DNA from: Acetatifactor sp.
Lineage (GTDB): Bacteria; Bacillota; Clostridia; Lachnospirales; Lachnospiraceae
NCBI GenBank assembly: GCA_024695935.1
Contig: JAILHH010000034.1
Location: 1 to 64,000 of the forward strand
Reading direction: 5' to 3'
DNA length: 64,000 bases
Position numbers and translations under genes: made by a program. The notes under the pieces are model-generated. The model saw only the letters and a program-made list of their open reading frames with translations, searched no databases and was not told the DNA's origin. Below are positions 6,401 to 16,045 of this stretch, piece by piece. Positions within the stretch are counted from its first letter, which is position 1. Every line of letters begins with the position of its first letter.

Positions 6401-9037
6401 TCATTTTCCCTGGATCTGCATGAATAATCTCTTTCTGATGGGTGAGAGATATTTTACCTTCGGAAGGTATTTTGCCGCCTCGCCGTACCTGCCTGCCTTG
6501 ATACAGATATCGATCATTGAAATATGACACATGGTATCGGATGTGGCTCCGCTTCTTCCGAGATAATCCATATATCCCATCACGCGCTTCATCTCCTCCA
6601 TGGCCATATCGTAGTTGCCTCTTCCGGCATCGACAATGGCCTCCAGATAACTTACAATACACTCCATTCGGATGCCGCTGTAATCTCCCAGCTGTTCCTG
6701 CATGTATGAAAGAACATTTTCGGCATCGTATACATTACCGTCCATGGTAAGAGCAATGCCGTATATCATCAGAAGCATTGCATACATTCCATCCCCTTCG
6801 GTGTTGTATTTCAAGGCATAATCAAGCCCCTCGGCGCAGATGGCAATAGTTTTTTTGTAATCCGTGTCCTTTACCATGGTGCAGTTTGCCTTTACATAAT
6901 AACATGTTATCACCGCTTCGAAAAGATTTGATTCTTTCATGCATCTGTCACACAGTTCTTCAGCAAGATCAAACATATATGACTCAAAGCAAGTGACTGC
7001 CAGTGCAGCCAGAAAACTGTCGTATTTTGTCTTATTACGGTCCTTATAGATTTCCAGTTCCTCAAGCCTCTCAGCTATGTAATCTGCACTCTTGTATCCT
7101 GTGGTAATAAGCATCCTGTACAGATTGACCACTATTTTATCATCACTTCCGTTATCCAGCTTTTCAATCGCATCGATAAGTTTAGAAGCGCCCTCTGAAA
7201 CAGTCAGATAAGAAACCATTGAATTAAAACAATACATTACTTTTAGCAATGTGTCGCTGTCCAGATGATCCAGGCAGATCAAAGCCGTATCTATGGCAAG
7301 CTCGGCTTTCCTTGACATTATCAGATTGGTGGTACCGTCAAACTCATCAAGAAAACTGCACAGATTGTTCATAAGCTTTACGGGAGTCTTGTCATCGTTT
7401 TTCAGATTTCTGATACTCTCTGCCACAAATGGATGCATGGAAATTGACCCATCCCTAACTTCAAGCCATCCGTCCCTCTTCATATCCGCCACGCACTTTT
7501 CAACCTTGTCCGGGGAGTCAGACTCTATGAAATCCGCAAGATTCTGCTTTAAAAACTCCATTCCGTATCCCCTGTAGGGCAGGAAAGAAAATGCTACCAG
7601 AAAGGCACCGTATTTTTTTCTGACACCGGAAAACTGAAACATATTCCTGTAAAGCGAAGCCATACTGGAAGAAATCTTGTCACCGTGAAGGGGGAAATCC
7701 ATACCTCTTTCCCTGATCACATCGTAAATTTTACTGACGCCCCATCCAAGCTTGCTGGCTGTTTTTGCAACAAGTTGAACGGTCAACGCGTGATGCCATG
7801 GATAAATATCCAACATCTTGTCTATGATCCCATATTCCTCTTCACTCAGCACTTTTCCGAAATTATCCGCAAAGACAAGCCTGCTGGCCGCATTGCTGAG
7901 AGGGCTTAATGGATAGGACTCAAAACCGTCTATGCTCTCCTGCCTTGATGTTATGAAGATCGAGGCATTTATGGTCTTTAACAGACTGATATCGGGATCG
8001 TTTGCCTCGGTTACATTCATATTATCTATAAGGATCAGTACCTTTTTGTTCGGCAGAACATTGATACGCCTTATAACCTCTCTTAATGCCTCAGAGGCAA
8101 CGTGGCTGGTTAAATTGCTAAAAGCCTTTGAAAAGCTGTCTGCAAGAGACTTTTCATACTGGATCGTGCAGACATAATCCGCAAGACCGTCCTCAATGCA
8201 GCAACGTAAAAACTGTCTGAGAAGTTCGGTCTTTCCGATGCCGCCGATTCCCGACACCACGACCTTCCTGCCGCCTGCCAGCATTTCCTTTAAGCAATAA
8301 AGCTCTATCTCTCTTCCGTAGAAATGATTGTATTTTAAAGCAGATCTGCAGACCTCACACTTTTGGTTAGTAAGATACTCCATTCTGCCGTCGCTCATAA
8401 AAGATCCACTGTTTAAAAAGCTCCACATATATTCCGGATCAAAACAATCCCTGCCCGTAAGCTCCACGATCTCTTTACCTGCCATCTCATCTCCGAACAT
8501 GGCAAAGAGAGTCAGCATAGTGCACACAAATGATATTCCGAAAAGTTCCCCTTTGTCGCCCTTCTTTATGATTTTTTTGATGCTCTCGAGGCATCTCTTA
8601 AAATATTTTTCAACGCTGCCCGCAAAAAACCTGTCGTTTTCTGCAAACATATCAATAAGGCTTTTTATCTTCTTTTCAAAGGAATCATATCTGTACCCGT
8701 GATTTTCAAAAAATGACATGAAAACAGATATCTGCATACCTATATTTTCATCATTGCAGGCTCTTTTCAGTTCATTGGCATAATCGCTCACCAGATAAAG
8801 ATCCCCGCTTCTGTTTATAAATTCGGAGGTATACCTGTTTCTGGTGCCTGACACTCTCCAGATCAGGATACCGCATTTTTCATTTCTGAACTGGCCGACA
8901 ATACTGTCCTGCCAAAACTTGTTTATGGTCAAACCTTTCTTTTTGCCTGTGGGAATAATACCGTCAGAATAAACCGGATAGTCGCTATTCACAATAAACT
9001 TGTAAACATTCTTTAGAGATAAGACTTTCTTTTCCAT
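6401..9037 (-). CDS. STAND/NB-ARC-like NTPase with helical repeats
   Basis: 878 residues with no signal peptide. Residues 1-235 match no domain I recognise. A pair of cysteines (CEVC) at 227-230 precedes the NTPase. The Walker A motif GIGGIGKT is at about 263-270, Walker B-like VLILIDN at 333-339, and IFITSRQE at 360-367 followed by YPLSPLS, the arrangement typical of NB-ARC/STAND switches. A winged-helix-like stretch follows, and then about 350 residues of helical, TPR-like repeats (AEELCDRCMKESNLFEAVITCYY). Such proteins act as ligand-triggered oligomerising switches in signalling, transcription or antiphage defence. The sensed signal is unknown. A small membrane protein gene follows by 16 bp. 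Confidence 0.8.
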   Translation of the reverse strand: MEKKVLSLKNVYKFIVNSDYPVYSDGIIPTGKKKGLTINKFWQDSIVGQFRNEKCGILIWRVSGTRNRYTSEFINRSGDLYLVSDYANELKRACNDENIGMQISVFMSFFENHGYRYDSFEKKIKSLIDMFAENDRFFAGSVEKYFKRCLESIKKIIKKGDKGELFGISFVCTMLTLFAMFGDEMAGKEIVELTGRDCFDPEYMWSFLNSGSFMSDGRMEYLTNQKCEVCRSALKYNHFYGREIELYCLKEMLAGGRKVVVSGIGGIGKTELLRQFLRCCIEDGLADYVCTIQYEKSLADSFSKAFSNLTSHVASEALREVIRRINVLPNKKVLILIDNMNVTEANDPDISLLKTINASIFITSRQESIDGFESYPLSPLSNAASRLVFADNFGKVLSEEEYGIIDKMLDIYPWHHALTVQLVAKTASKLGWGVSKIYDVIRERGMDFPLHGDKISSSMASLYRNMFQFSGVRKKYGAFLVAFSFLPYRGYGMEFLKQNLADFIESDSPDKVEKCVADMKRDGWLEVRDGSISMHPFVAESIRNLKNDDKTPVKLMNNLCSFLDEFDGTTNLIMSRKAELAIDTALICLDHLDSDTLLKVMYCFNSMVSYLTVSEGASKLIDAIEKLDNGSDDKIVVNLYRMLITTGYKSADYIAERLEELEIYKDRNKTKYDSFLAALAVTCFESYMFDLAEELCDRCMKESNLFEAVITCYYVKANCTMVKDTDYKKTIAICAEGLDYALKYNTEGDGMYAMLLMIYGIALTMDGNVYDAENVLSYMQEQLGDYSGIRMECIVSYLEAIVDAGRGNYDMAMEEMKRVMGYMDYLGRSGATSDTMCHISMIDICIKAGRYGEAAKYLPKVKYLSPIRKRLFMQIQGK

Positions 9038-9068
9038 AGTGAACTACCTTCGAAAACTTATTTAAGTC

Positions 9069-9097
9069 ATTTTACCATGTAATCCGCCTCATATCAA
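9069..9097 (-). promoter_or_regulatory. promoter of the STAND NTPase gene
   Basis: TTGATA and TAAAAT with a 17-bp spacer, 31 bp upstream of the start codon. Confidence 0.7.
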
Positions 9098-9174
9098 CGA
9101 AAATAAATTGCATAAAATTGTTATTTTTTCGATATTCGTGCACTATTTTTAACTTAAGTTTATCATTACTTAAT

Positions 9175-9203
9175 TTGTTTTTGTTTTCCACTGATGATAT
9201 GAT
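9175..9203 (+). promoter_or_regulatory. pepF promoter
   Basis: TTGTTT and TATGAT with a 17-bp spacer, 37 bp before the pepF start, in the 203-bp divergent region shared with the NTPase gene. Confidence 0.6.
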
Positions 9204-9240
9204 TGTTAAGACTACATTTTTTATAAAAAGGAGATGCAAA

Positions 9241-11049
9241 ATGCCACAGAAATTATCAGCCAGAAAAGACGTCCCGGTAAACGAAACCTGGGATCTGTCA
9301 CTAATATATCCTTCAGATTCGGGAATGGAGGCGGACCTGAAAAAAGCCCGTGTCCTTGCAGATGAGATGGTCCGTGATTTTGAAGGAAAACTCAAAACCT
9401 CCGAGGATGTATCCAAGGTTTTAAAGCTCTATGAAGAACTCATAAAAGCCGTTACTCTTGTGAGCAATTACAGTGAGCTTGCCGTTTCGGTTGACTATAC
9501 CGACGAAAAGAATCAGGACAGATACGGATATGTTGAGTCCTTCACATCAAAGATCTTTACTGACATCAGTTTTTTGGAAAATGAAATTCTTTCCCTTGAC
9601 GAAGACATAATACGGGGTGCGGCAAAAATAAATCCCGCCTGCGCTCATTATCTTGAAGATCTCCTGCGCTCAAAACCTCACATGCTTTCAGCCGATGCGG
9701 AAAAAGCGCTTACAGCTTACAGTCCTGTTCTTGGCGCACCTTACAGCATCTACGAAAACATGAAGATGGCGGATATTTCTTTTGATGACTTTACGGTAAA
9801 CGGAAAATCCTATCCTCTTGGTTATTCCCTCTTTGAGGACCACTACGAATATGAGCCGGACACTGAAATAAGACGCAGTGCTTTCGAAGCCTTTTCAAAA
9901 GAGATCGCAAAATACCAGAACAGCACCGCCACGGTTTACAATGCAAAAGTCCGTTATGACAAGATCACATCGGAGCTTAGAAAGTATGATTCCCTCTTTG
10001 ATTATCTTCTCTTTAATCACAAGGTGGACAAGGCTCTGTATGACAGACAGATAGACCTTATCATGGAAAAGCTTGCTCCACACATGAGAAAGTATGCAGC
10101 CCTCATAAAAAAGATCCATCATCTCGACAAAATGACCTATGCGGATCTTAAGCTTCCCATAGATCCCGGATATGCTCCGAAGGTTACCATAGCGGAAGCA
10201 CAGGAATATATCGAAAAAGGTCTGGCAGTCCTTGGCCCCGACTATGTAAAAATGGTTAAGGAAGCCTTCAGGGACAGATGGATAGATTTTGCTCAAAACG
10301 TGGGAAAGAGCACCGGTGGTTTCTGTGCATCACCCTATGGCAGAAATTCATTTATTCTGCTGTCATGGCACGGTCAGATGTCCGATGTGTTCACTCTTGC
10401 TCACGAGCTCGGCCATGCCGGTCATTTCAAGGCCTGCAACAGCGCCCAGAGTGTTTTTGATACGGATGTATCCCTTTATTTTGTTGAATGTCCCTCAACC
10501 ACAAACGAGCTTATAATGGCAAATTACCTGAAAAACACAAATGACGATCCCAGGTTCAAGAGATGGGTATTGTCAAATATCGTATCCAATACCTACTATC
10601 ACAATTTTGTGACACACCTTTTGGAGGCGGCTTATCAGAGAGAGGTATACAAACTCATAGATGAGGGAAAAACCGTTCAGGCGCCGGTACTCAACAAACT
10701 CTTTAAAGAGACTCTGGAAAAATTCTGGGGAGATGCGGTTGAGATAATACCCGGAGCGGAGCTCACATGGATGAGACAGCCCCACTATTACAGCGGTCTT
10801 TATTCCTACACTTATTCCGCAGGACTCACAATCGGCACTCAGGTAGCCCGCAGGATCGAAAACGAAAAAGAAACTGCGGTAAAGGACTGGATGAAGGTTT
10901 TATCCGCCGGCTCCACCTTAGATCCCGTAGGACTTGCAAAGCTTGCAGGCGTTGATATCACCACGGACAAGCCCTTACTTGATACCATCGATTACATCGG
11001 AAGCCTCATAGACGAGATCTGTGAGCTGACGGAAAAAATCGGCGATTAA
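9241..11049 (+). CDS. pepF: oligoendopeptidase F
   Basis: Cytosolic M3-family zinc metallopeptidase that cuts short peptides. About 602 residues, the usual length. The N-terminal helical domain starts KLSARKDVPVNETWDLSLIY. The catalytic motif is LAHELGHAGHF (HExxH) near residue 388, with the third zinc ligand expected in the following ECPSTTNELI segment. The C-terminus carries the substrate-binding RQPHYYSGLYSYTYS signature. The start at 9241 is chosen because GGAG sits 8-9 bases before it; the frame is open upstream but has no ribosome site. Single-gene unit with its own promoter and terminator. Confidence 0.95.
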   Translation: MPQKLSARKDVPVNETWDLSLIYPSDSGMEADLKKARVLADEMVRDFEGKLKTSEDVSKVLKLYEELIKAVTLVSNYSELAVSVDYTDEKNQDRYGYVESFTSKIFTDISFLENEILSLDEDIIRGAAKINPACAHYLEDLLRSKPHMLSADAEKALTAYSPVLGAPYSIYENMKMADISFDDFTVNGKSYPLGYSLFEDHYEYEPDTEIRRSAFEAFSKEIAKYQNSTATVYNAKVRYDKITSELRKYDSLFDYLLFNHKVDKALYDRQIDLIMEKLAPHMRKYAALIKKIHHLDKMTYADLKLPIDPGYAPKVTIAEAQEYIEKGLAVLGPDYVKMVKEAFRDRWIDFAQNVGKSTGGFCASPYGRNSFILLSWHGQMSDVFTLAHELGHAGHFKACNSAQSVFDTDVSLYFVECPSTTNELIMANYLKNTNDDPRFKRWVLSNIVSNTYYHNFVTHLLEAAYQREVYKLIDEGKTVQAPVLNKLFKETLEKFWGDAVEIIPGAELTWMRQPHYYSGLYSYTYSAGLTIGTQVARRIENEKETAVKDWMKVLSAGSTLDPVGLAKLAGVDITTDKPLLDTIDYIGSLIDEICELTEKIGD

Positions 11050-11061
11050 AACGCCTGAGCA

Positions 11062-11091
11062 AAACCTGACAGACACTTGGCTCGTTGCCAC
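11062..11091 (-). repeat. structured element C (truncated copy)
   Basis: On the minus strand, TGGCAACGAGCCAAGTG follows immediately behind the T-run of the prfA terminator. It matches the 5' part of element A (2486-2611) for 15 bases. The rest diverges and runs into the end of pepF, so this looks like a decayed or partial copy. Confidence 0.55.
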
Positions 11092-11138
11092 AAAAAAACA
11101 CATTCCTGTCTCTGCAGACAAGGAATGTGTTTTTATTT
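11092..11138. terminator. bidirectional terminator between pepF and prfA
   Basis: Stem AACACATTCC/GGAATGTGTT, extended by GTCT/AGAC pairs. A T run lies on both strands, so it can end the convergent pepF and prfA transcripts. Confidence 0.88.
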
Positions 11139-11160
11139 ACCATTATATTATTCATTCAGA

Positions 11161-12237
11161 TCACTGATCATTCATCTTTGAAAGCTTTGCCGCCTGGTCC
11201 GCCGCAATGCAGGCATCTACGATTTCTGCAATGTCACCGTTCATAACGCGGTCAAGTTTGTATATGGTAAGACCGATACGGTGATCTGTCACACGTCCCT
11301 GAGGGAAGTTATAGGTCCTGATCTTTTCTGAACGGTCTCCTGTTCCGATCTGGCTTCTTCTCAGATCCGCTTCCGCATCATGACGTTTTTGAAGTTCCAT
11401 ATCATAGAGCTTTGATTTAAGAAGTGCAAAAGCCTTTGCCTTATTCTGAAGCTGGCTCTTCTCGGTCTGTGAATAAACCACGATTCCTGTGGGGAAGTGG
11501 GTCAGACGTACTGCAGAGTCTGTGGTATTGACACACTGACCACCGTTTCCGGAAGCACGCATTACATCGATTCGGATATCCTTTTCATCGATGGTGATAT
11601 CAACATCATCCTCTACCTCAGGCATAACCGCAACAGAGATCGTGGATGTATGGATCCTTCCGCCACTCTCTGTCTCAGGTACACGCTGCACACGGTGAAC
11701 ACCGGATTCGTATTTCATCTTGGAATAAGCGCCCTGACCGGTAATCATGAACTGAACTTCCTTCATACCGCCGATACCGATCTCGTCACAGTTGATCATC
11801 TCGCTTCTCCAGTGCTGACTCTCGGCATAATGTACATACATTCTGTATATCTCTGCAGCAAAAAGAGCTGCCTCATCTCCGCCGGCACCGGCTCTGATCT
11901 CCACGATTACGTTTTTGTCATCGTTAGGGTCCTTGGGAAGGAGCAGGATCTTCATCTGTCCCTCAAGTTCCTCAACCCTTTTCTTGGAGTCATTAAGAGT
12001 TTCCTTTAACATTTCCTTCATCTCTTCGTCGCTCTCTTCATCGAGCATCACGAGAGAATCCTCAATATCCTGTTTGCACTTTTTATATTCTGTGTAGGCC
12101 TCAACAAGGGGTGTGAGGTCACTCTGTTCCTTCATAAGCTTTCTGAACCTGTTGGTGTCATTGGTAACTGTAGGCTCATGCAGCTCGTTCATGATCTCTT
12201 CGTATCTGCGAAGGAGATCCTCCAGTTTATCAAACAT
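11161..12237 (-). CDS. prfA: peptide chain release factor 1
   Basis: 358 residues. It recognises UAA and UAG and triggers peptide release. The class-I GGQ motif is seen in [17 protein letters not shown]. The codon-reading loop has PET in [16 protein letters not shown], the P-x-T form of RF1 rather than the SPF of RF2. The C-terminus ([16 protein letters not shown]) is characteristic. It lies 27 bp after prmC, whose product methylates the GGQ glutamine of this protein. Last gene of DUF1385-prmC-prfA. Confidence 0.97.
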   Translation of the reverse strand: MFDKLEDLLRRYEEIMNELHEPTVTNDTNRFRKLMKEQSDLTPLVEAYTEYKKCKQDIEDSLVMLDEESDEEMKEMLKETLNDSKKRVEELEGQMKILLLPKDPNDDKNVIVEIRAGAGGDEAALFAAEIYRMYVHYAESQHWRSEMINCDEIGIGGMKEVQFMITGQGAYSKMKYESGVHRVQRVPETESGGRIHTSTISVAVMPEVEDDVDITIDEKDIRIDVMRASGNGGQCVNTTDSAVRLTHFPTGIVVYSQTEKSQLQNKAKAFALLKSKLYDMELQKRHDAEADLRRSQIGTGDRSEKIRTYNFPQGRVTDHRIGLTIYKLDRVMNGDIAEIVDACIAADQAAKLSKMNDQ

Positions 12238-12264
12238 ATCTGTTCCTTCTTTCTATAAAAAAAC

Positions 12265-13107
12265 TCAGATCGAGGATTTATAGCCCATGACCACTCTGTC
12301 AAGGCCCGATAAATCCTTCACTATGGTTACATCCTTGAAATTCTCTTCGACCATGATGTTTTTTACATCCATTCCCTGATCAAATCCTATCTCAAAAAGC
12401 AGATATCCACCACCGTTTAAATGAGGCAGGCATTCCTTTGCGATCCTTCGATAAAATATCAGACCGTCACCCTCTCCGTCAAGAGCCATTCTCGGTTCAT
12501 GGTCTTTTACCTCAGGTTCCAAAGTCTCTATCACATCGCTTCTGATATAGGGAGGATTTGATACGATCACATCAAATTTTCCCTCCACTTTTTCAAAAAG
12601 GTCACTTTTTATAAATCTAAAATCCTTTTCGGGGATCAGTTTATTTGCGTTCTCATTTGCTATTTCAAGGGCAGCCTCAGAGAGATCCACTCCGAGACCT
12701 TTGCAGTCGTTTTTGTAATTTAAAATGCTGATAAGTATACAGCCGCTTCCCGTACACATATCAAGGACGCTCATGCCGTCATATGTGTTTTTGAGAGCTT
12801 CCTCCACCAGGATCTCCGTATCCTGTCTGGGGATCAGCACGTCTTTACTCACCTTAAAATCAAGACCCATAAAGCCGCAGGTCCCGGTCAGATGCTGAAG
12901 GGGGGTCCTGCTTGCACGTTTCTTTATAAACTCAAGATATTTTTCTTCTGCATTTACATCTACATCTTCGTCCCCGTGGGCATAGAGATAACCTCTGTCC
13001 GTACCGCAGACAAATTGAAGCAAAAGTCCCGCGTCAACAGCGGCATCATTTATTTTTGCCTCCGCTAAGGCTCTCCTTCCGAAATCGTAGAGCTGTCTGT
13101 AATTCAT
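12265..13107 (-). CDS. prmC: peptide chain release factor N5-glutamine methyltransferase
   Basis: 280 residues. SAM-dependent enzyme that methylates the GGQ glutamine of RF1/RF2. Helical N-terminal domain (residues 1-80), then LIPRQDTEILVEEAL, the SAM motif VLDMCTGSGCILISI, and the catalytic VSNPPYI, all standard for PrmC/HemK. Its start overlaps the DUF1385 stop by 4 bp (ATGA), and the release factor gene follows. Confidence 0.96.
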   Translation of the reverse strand: MNYRQLYDFGRRALAEAKINDAAVDAGLLLQFVCGTDRGYLYAHGDEDVDVNAEEKYLEFIKKRASRTPLQHLTGTCGFMGLDFKVSKDVLIPRQDTEILVEEALKNTYDGMSVLDMCTGSGCILISILNYKNDCKGLGVDLSEAALEIANENANKLIPEKDFRFIKSDLFEKVEGKFDVIVSNPPYIRSDVIETLEPEVKDHEPRMALDGEGDGLIFYRRIAKECLPHLNGGGYLLFEIGFDQGMDVKNIMVEENFKDVTIVKDLSGLDRVVMGYKSSI

Positions 13108-14111
13108 TTATCGGTTCCTTCCGCATTTTCCGCTTCAAGCCACTCATCTGTGATCTCATATCCGAATTCATCATACAGATATTTTTTCCAGTCAAATACA
13201 GCCTCCACCGCCTTGATGGCTACCTCTGCCATCTGTTCATCAGGCTCCTTTGTGGTTATACGCTGTATCCAAAGTCCGGGAGCGGAGATTATCCTGACCA
13301 GAAAATTGTCATGACGACCTGCAAGGCGGATAAACTCATATGATATTCCAGCAACCACAGGCATCAGTAATATTCTGAGCACAACCTTTAACAAAAGCGA
13401 ATCCACTCTGATAAAGAAAAACAGCACGATGCTCACCAACAGCACAAAGAATATGAAGCTGGTTCCGCATCTTTTGTGGAATCTGGAGCTTCTCATCACA
13501 TTGTGTACTGTGAGAGGACGTCCCTTTTCGATGCAGTTGATACATTTATGCTCTGCGCCGTGATATTGAAACAGTCGGCGAATATCCTTTAACAGGCTTA
13601 TGAGCAGAATGTAGATTACAAAAATAAATATTCTCAAAAGTCCTTCTATGATGGAGATCAGAGACTGATTCCTGATATATCCCTCAAAGAAAGATGTTAT
13701 GAAATAGGGCAATACTATGAACAATCCAAGCGCTAATACGATGGATATCACCATGGTTATGCCGGACAGTATGCCCTCGGCATGGCCTCCGCTTATCTTG
13801 TTTAAAAATCTGTCAAGGCCCGTCTCTTCCTCTCCTTCATCCTCATCCTCGTAAAAGGAAGCCGAATAGTTTAAAGACTTCATGCCAAGTACCAGTGAAT
13901 CTATAAAAGAGAACACGCCGCGCACAAAAGGAATCTTTTCCACTCTCTTGTCATCCCAGGTTCCCCTGAAATTGCCAAGTTCCACTGCGATGTCACCGCT
14001 TGGTTTTCTGACGGCAACGGCATATTTGTCCTGATTTTTCATCATTATTCCTTCCAGGACAGCCTGACCGCCGATTCCTGAATATCCGGATTTTTTCTTG
14101 TTTTTCTTCAT
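13104..14111 (-). CDS. DUF1385 membrane protein (YqhQ-like)
   Basis: 335 residues. It begins with a lysine-rich stretch, then YSGIGGQAVLEGIMMKN, the signature of DUF1385 (B. subtilis YqhQ). Four or so hydrophobic segments lie at about residues 110-140, 155-172, 220-240 and 245-260. The metal-binding-like YHGAEHKCINCIEKG motif sits in between. The family is linked by annotation to metal-dependent function, but its reaction is unknown. It is the usual upstream partner of prmC-prfA in Clostridia. Confidence 0.9.
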   Translation of the reverse strand: MKKNKKKSGYSGIGGQAVLEGIMMKNQDKYAVAVRKPSGDIAVELGNFRGTWDDKRVEKIPFVRGVFSFIDSLVLGMKSLNYSASFYEDEDEGEEETGLDRFLNKISGGHAEGILSGITMVISIVLALGLFIVLPYFITSFFEGYIRNQSLISIIEGLLRIFIFVIYILLISLLKDIRRLFQYHGAEHKCINCIEKGRPLTVHNVMRSSRFHKRCGTSFIFFVLLVSIVLFFFIRVDSLLLKVVLRILLMPVVAGISYEFIRLAGRHDNFLVRIISAPGLWIQRITTKEPDEQMAEVAIKAVEAVFDWKKYLYDEFGYEITDEWLEAENAEGTDK

Positions 14112-14163
14112 GGCGCAATACCTTCCAAAATCTGTTTCAATGTTTTCATAGTTAATGCCATAA

Positions 14164-14200
14164 CAAAAAAGGTTGGGGTAGATGAATACCTCAACCTTTT
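14164..14200 (-). terminator. rpmE terminator
   Basis: Stem AAAAGGTTGAGGTA/TACCCCAACCTTTT with one mismatch, continuing into T-rich sequence on the minus strand, just after the rpmE stop. Confidence 0.85.
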
Positions 14201-14210
14201 GTCATCATTC

Positions 14211-14420
14211 TTAGTTAATACCGTACTTCTTGTTGAACTTCTCAACACGTCCGTCAGCTCTTGTTGCTTTCTGCTGACCTGTGTAGAATGAATGGCACTT
14301 GGAGCAAACTTCTACGTGAAGCTCAGGCTTTGTAGAACCGGTTACAAATGTGTTGCCACAGTTGCAGGTTACTGTTGCCTGATAATACTGGGGATGGATT
14401 CCTTCTTTCATCACTTTCAC
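14211..14420 (-). CDS. rpmE: 50S ribosomal protein L31, zinc-binding type
   Basis: 69 residues. Begins [19 protein letters not shown]. It keeps the zinc-ribbon cysteines (CNCG near residue 20 and CSKC near 39), so it is the C+ form used when zinc is plentiful. Single gene with its own terminator. Part of the 50S subunit and the inter-subunit bridge. Confidence 0.97.
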   Translation of the reverse strand: MKVMKEGIHPQYYQATVTCNCGNTFVTGSTKPELHVEVCSKCHSFYTGQQKATRADGRVEKFNKKYGIN

Positions 14421-14528
14421 CTCTCTATGAATAATAAGTTAATAATCTTGTTCTCATCCGCACTGCCTATGGAACCACAAACAGCTTAATCATTGTAGCA
14501 TATGAGTTTTGCGGATGCAACATATATT

Positions 14529-16013
14529 TTAAATAAACTTATTTTTCTTTACCATCTCGGTGAATTCGAAATTATTTCTGGTATGGGCAAACATATCCAG
14601 TATCCTGTCCGTTGCCTCATCAGACTTAAGGCCGTTTAATGCCTTTCTCATGACGCTGATAGCCTCAAGTTCTTCGGAACTAAGGAGCAGATCCTCTCTT
14701 CTGGTGCCGGATTTTTGAAGGTCGATGGCAGGAAAGATCCTCTTTTCGGAAAGTTTTCTGTCCAGAACGATCTCCATATTACCGGTTCCCTTGAATTCCT
14801 CGTATACAACATCATCCATCTTGCTTCCCGTATCCACCAAAGCTGTTGCCAGAATAGTAAGGCTTCCGCCCTCTCTCATATTTCTGGCTGCACCAAAGAA
14901 CTTCTTTGGCATATGAAGCGCGCTGGGATCAAGACCACCGGAAAGAGTACGTCCCGAAGGAGGTACAACCTGGTTGTAGGCTCTGGTAAGTCTGGTGATG
15001 GAATCAAGTAATATGACTACGTCTTCCTTGTGCTCCACAAGTCTCTTTGCTCTCTCCATAACCATTTCCGAAACACGCTTGTGGTGCTCGGGGAGTTCGT
15101 CGAAAGTGGAATAGATAACTTCCACATTTTCACCGACTATGGCTTCCTTTATATCCGTAACTTCCTCAGGTCGCTCATCGATAAGAAGTATTATCATGTG
15201 CATCTTGGGATTGCTCCTAAGGATCGATTTTGCTACTTCCTTTAAGAGGGTTGTCTTTCCGGCCTTGGGAGGTGATACGATCATACCACGCTGTCCCTTG
15301 CCCACAGGGCTTACCAGATCCATTACTCTCATGGCCACTGAACAGCCCGGAGTCTCAAGCTTGATCCTCTCGTCAGGGAAAATAGGAGTCATATCCTCAA
15401 AGGATTTACGCTTTAAGCTCTCCTCCACGGTGTATCCGTTTATGGTCTTTATATATAAAAGGGCGCTGAACTTTTCCTGCTGGGTCTTTACTCTCTTGTT
15501 ACCGAACAGTATATCTCCCGTCTTAAGTCCGAATCTTCTGATCTGGCTGGGAGCAACATATACATCATTTTCGCCGGGCAGATAGTTTTCACAGCGGATA
15601 AATCCGTATCCGTCAGGCATTACCTCTAATATTCCGCTGGCCGCCACACCGCTGTCAAGATCCTGAGGAAACTCCTCATCGTTTACCTTTTGAGTCTTGT
15701 CGCCGGTTTTTTCTGTCTGCCGGGTTCTTTCGCCGCCTTCTGCCACCGGAGCGCTCTGTTTGTCTGCAGGGATTTCGGCCTTTTCTGCTTGTTCTGCCTT
15801 TACTGTTTTCTTTGTCCCTGCCGGTTTTTCCTGGGGTGCAGCTAAAGGCTTTTCCTCAGCCCGGTTTCTCTCGGCATCCTTTTCATCTTCAAGGAGCATT
15901 GCCTCAATCACATCCGCCTTTTTCATTGCGGATACGTTCTTGATTCCTCTTACCTTAGCAAGTTCTTTTAACTGAACAAGTTGCAGGGATTCATATTTTT
16001 CTCTCATTCCCAT
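14529..16013 (-). CDS. rho: transcription termination factor Rho
   Basis: 494-residue RNA-dependent helicase. The N-terminal SAP-like helix pair ([17 protein letters not shown]) is followed by an insertion of about 90 residues, rich in Glu, Ala and Lys (residues 45-125). Next comes the cold-shock-like RNA-binding domain ([17 protein letters not shown]), then the RecA-type core with Walker [13 protein letters not shown] and the Walker B-like [11 protein letters not shown]. Such disordered insertions are common in clostridial Rho. The start has GAGGT 7 bases upstream. It lies 32 bp after the phosphodiesterase-like gene and is probably co-transcribed. Confidence 0.96.
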   Translation of the reverse strand: MGMREKYESLQLVQLKELAKVRGIKNVSAMKKADVIEAMLLEDEKDAERNRAEEKPLAAPQEKPAGTKKTVKAEQAEKAEIPADKQSAPVAEGGERTRQTEKTGDKTQKVNDEEFPQDLDSGVAASGILEVMPDGYGFIRCENYLPGENDVYVAPSQIRRFGLKTGDILFGNKRVKTQQEKFSALLYIKTINGYTVEESLKRKSFEDMTPIFPDERIKLETPGCSVAMRVMDLVSPVGKGQRGMIVSPPKAGKTTLLKEVAKSILRSNPKMHMIILLIDERPEEVTDIKEAIVGENVEVIYSTFDELPEHHKRVSEMVMERAKRLVEHKEDVVILLDSITRLTRAYNQVVPPSGRTLSGGLDPSALHMPKKFFGAARNMREGGSLTILATALVDTGSKMDDVVYEEFKGTGNMEIVLDRKLSEKRIFPAIDLQKSGTRREDLLLSSEELEAISVMRKALNGLKSDEATDRILDMFAHTRNNFEFTEMVKKNKFI

Positions 16014-16045
16014 GTTTTTACCTCTTTTTGTCTTTATTATTCCTT

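Noticed and set aside
9072..9416. 114-codon minus-strand frame opposite the start of pepF
   Set aside because: It overlaps the pepF and NTPase promoters and shows no protein-like composition.
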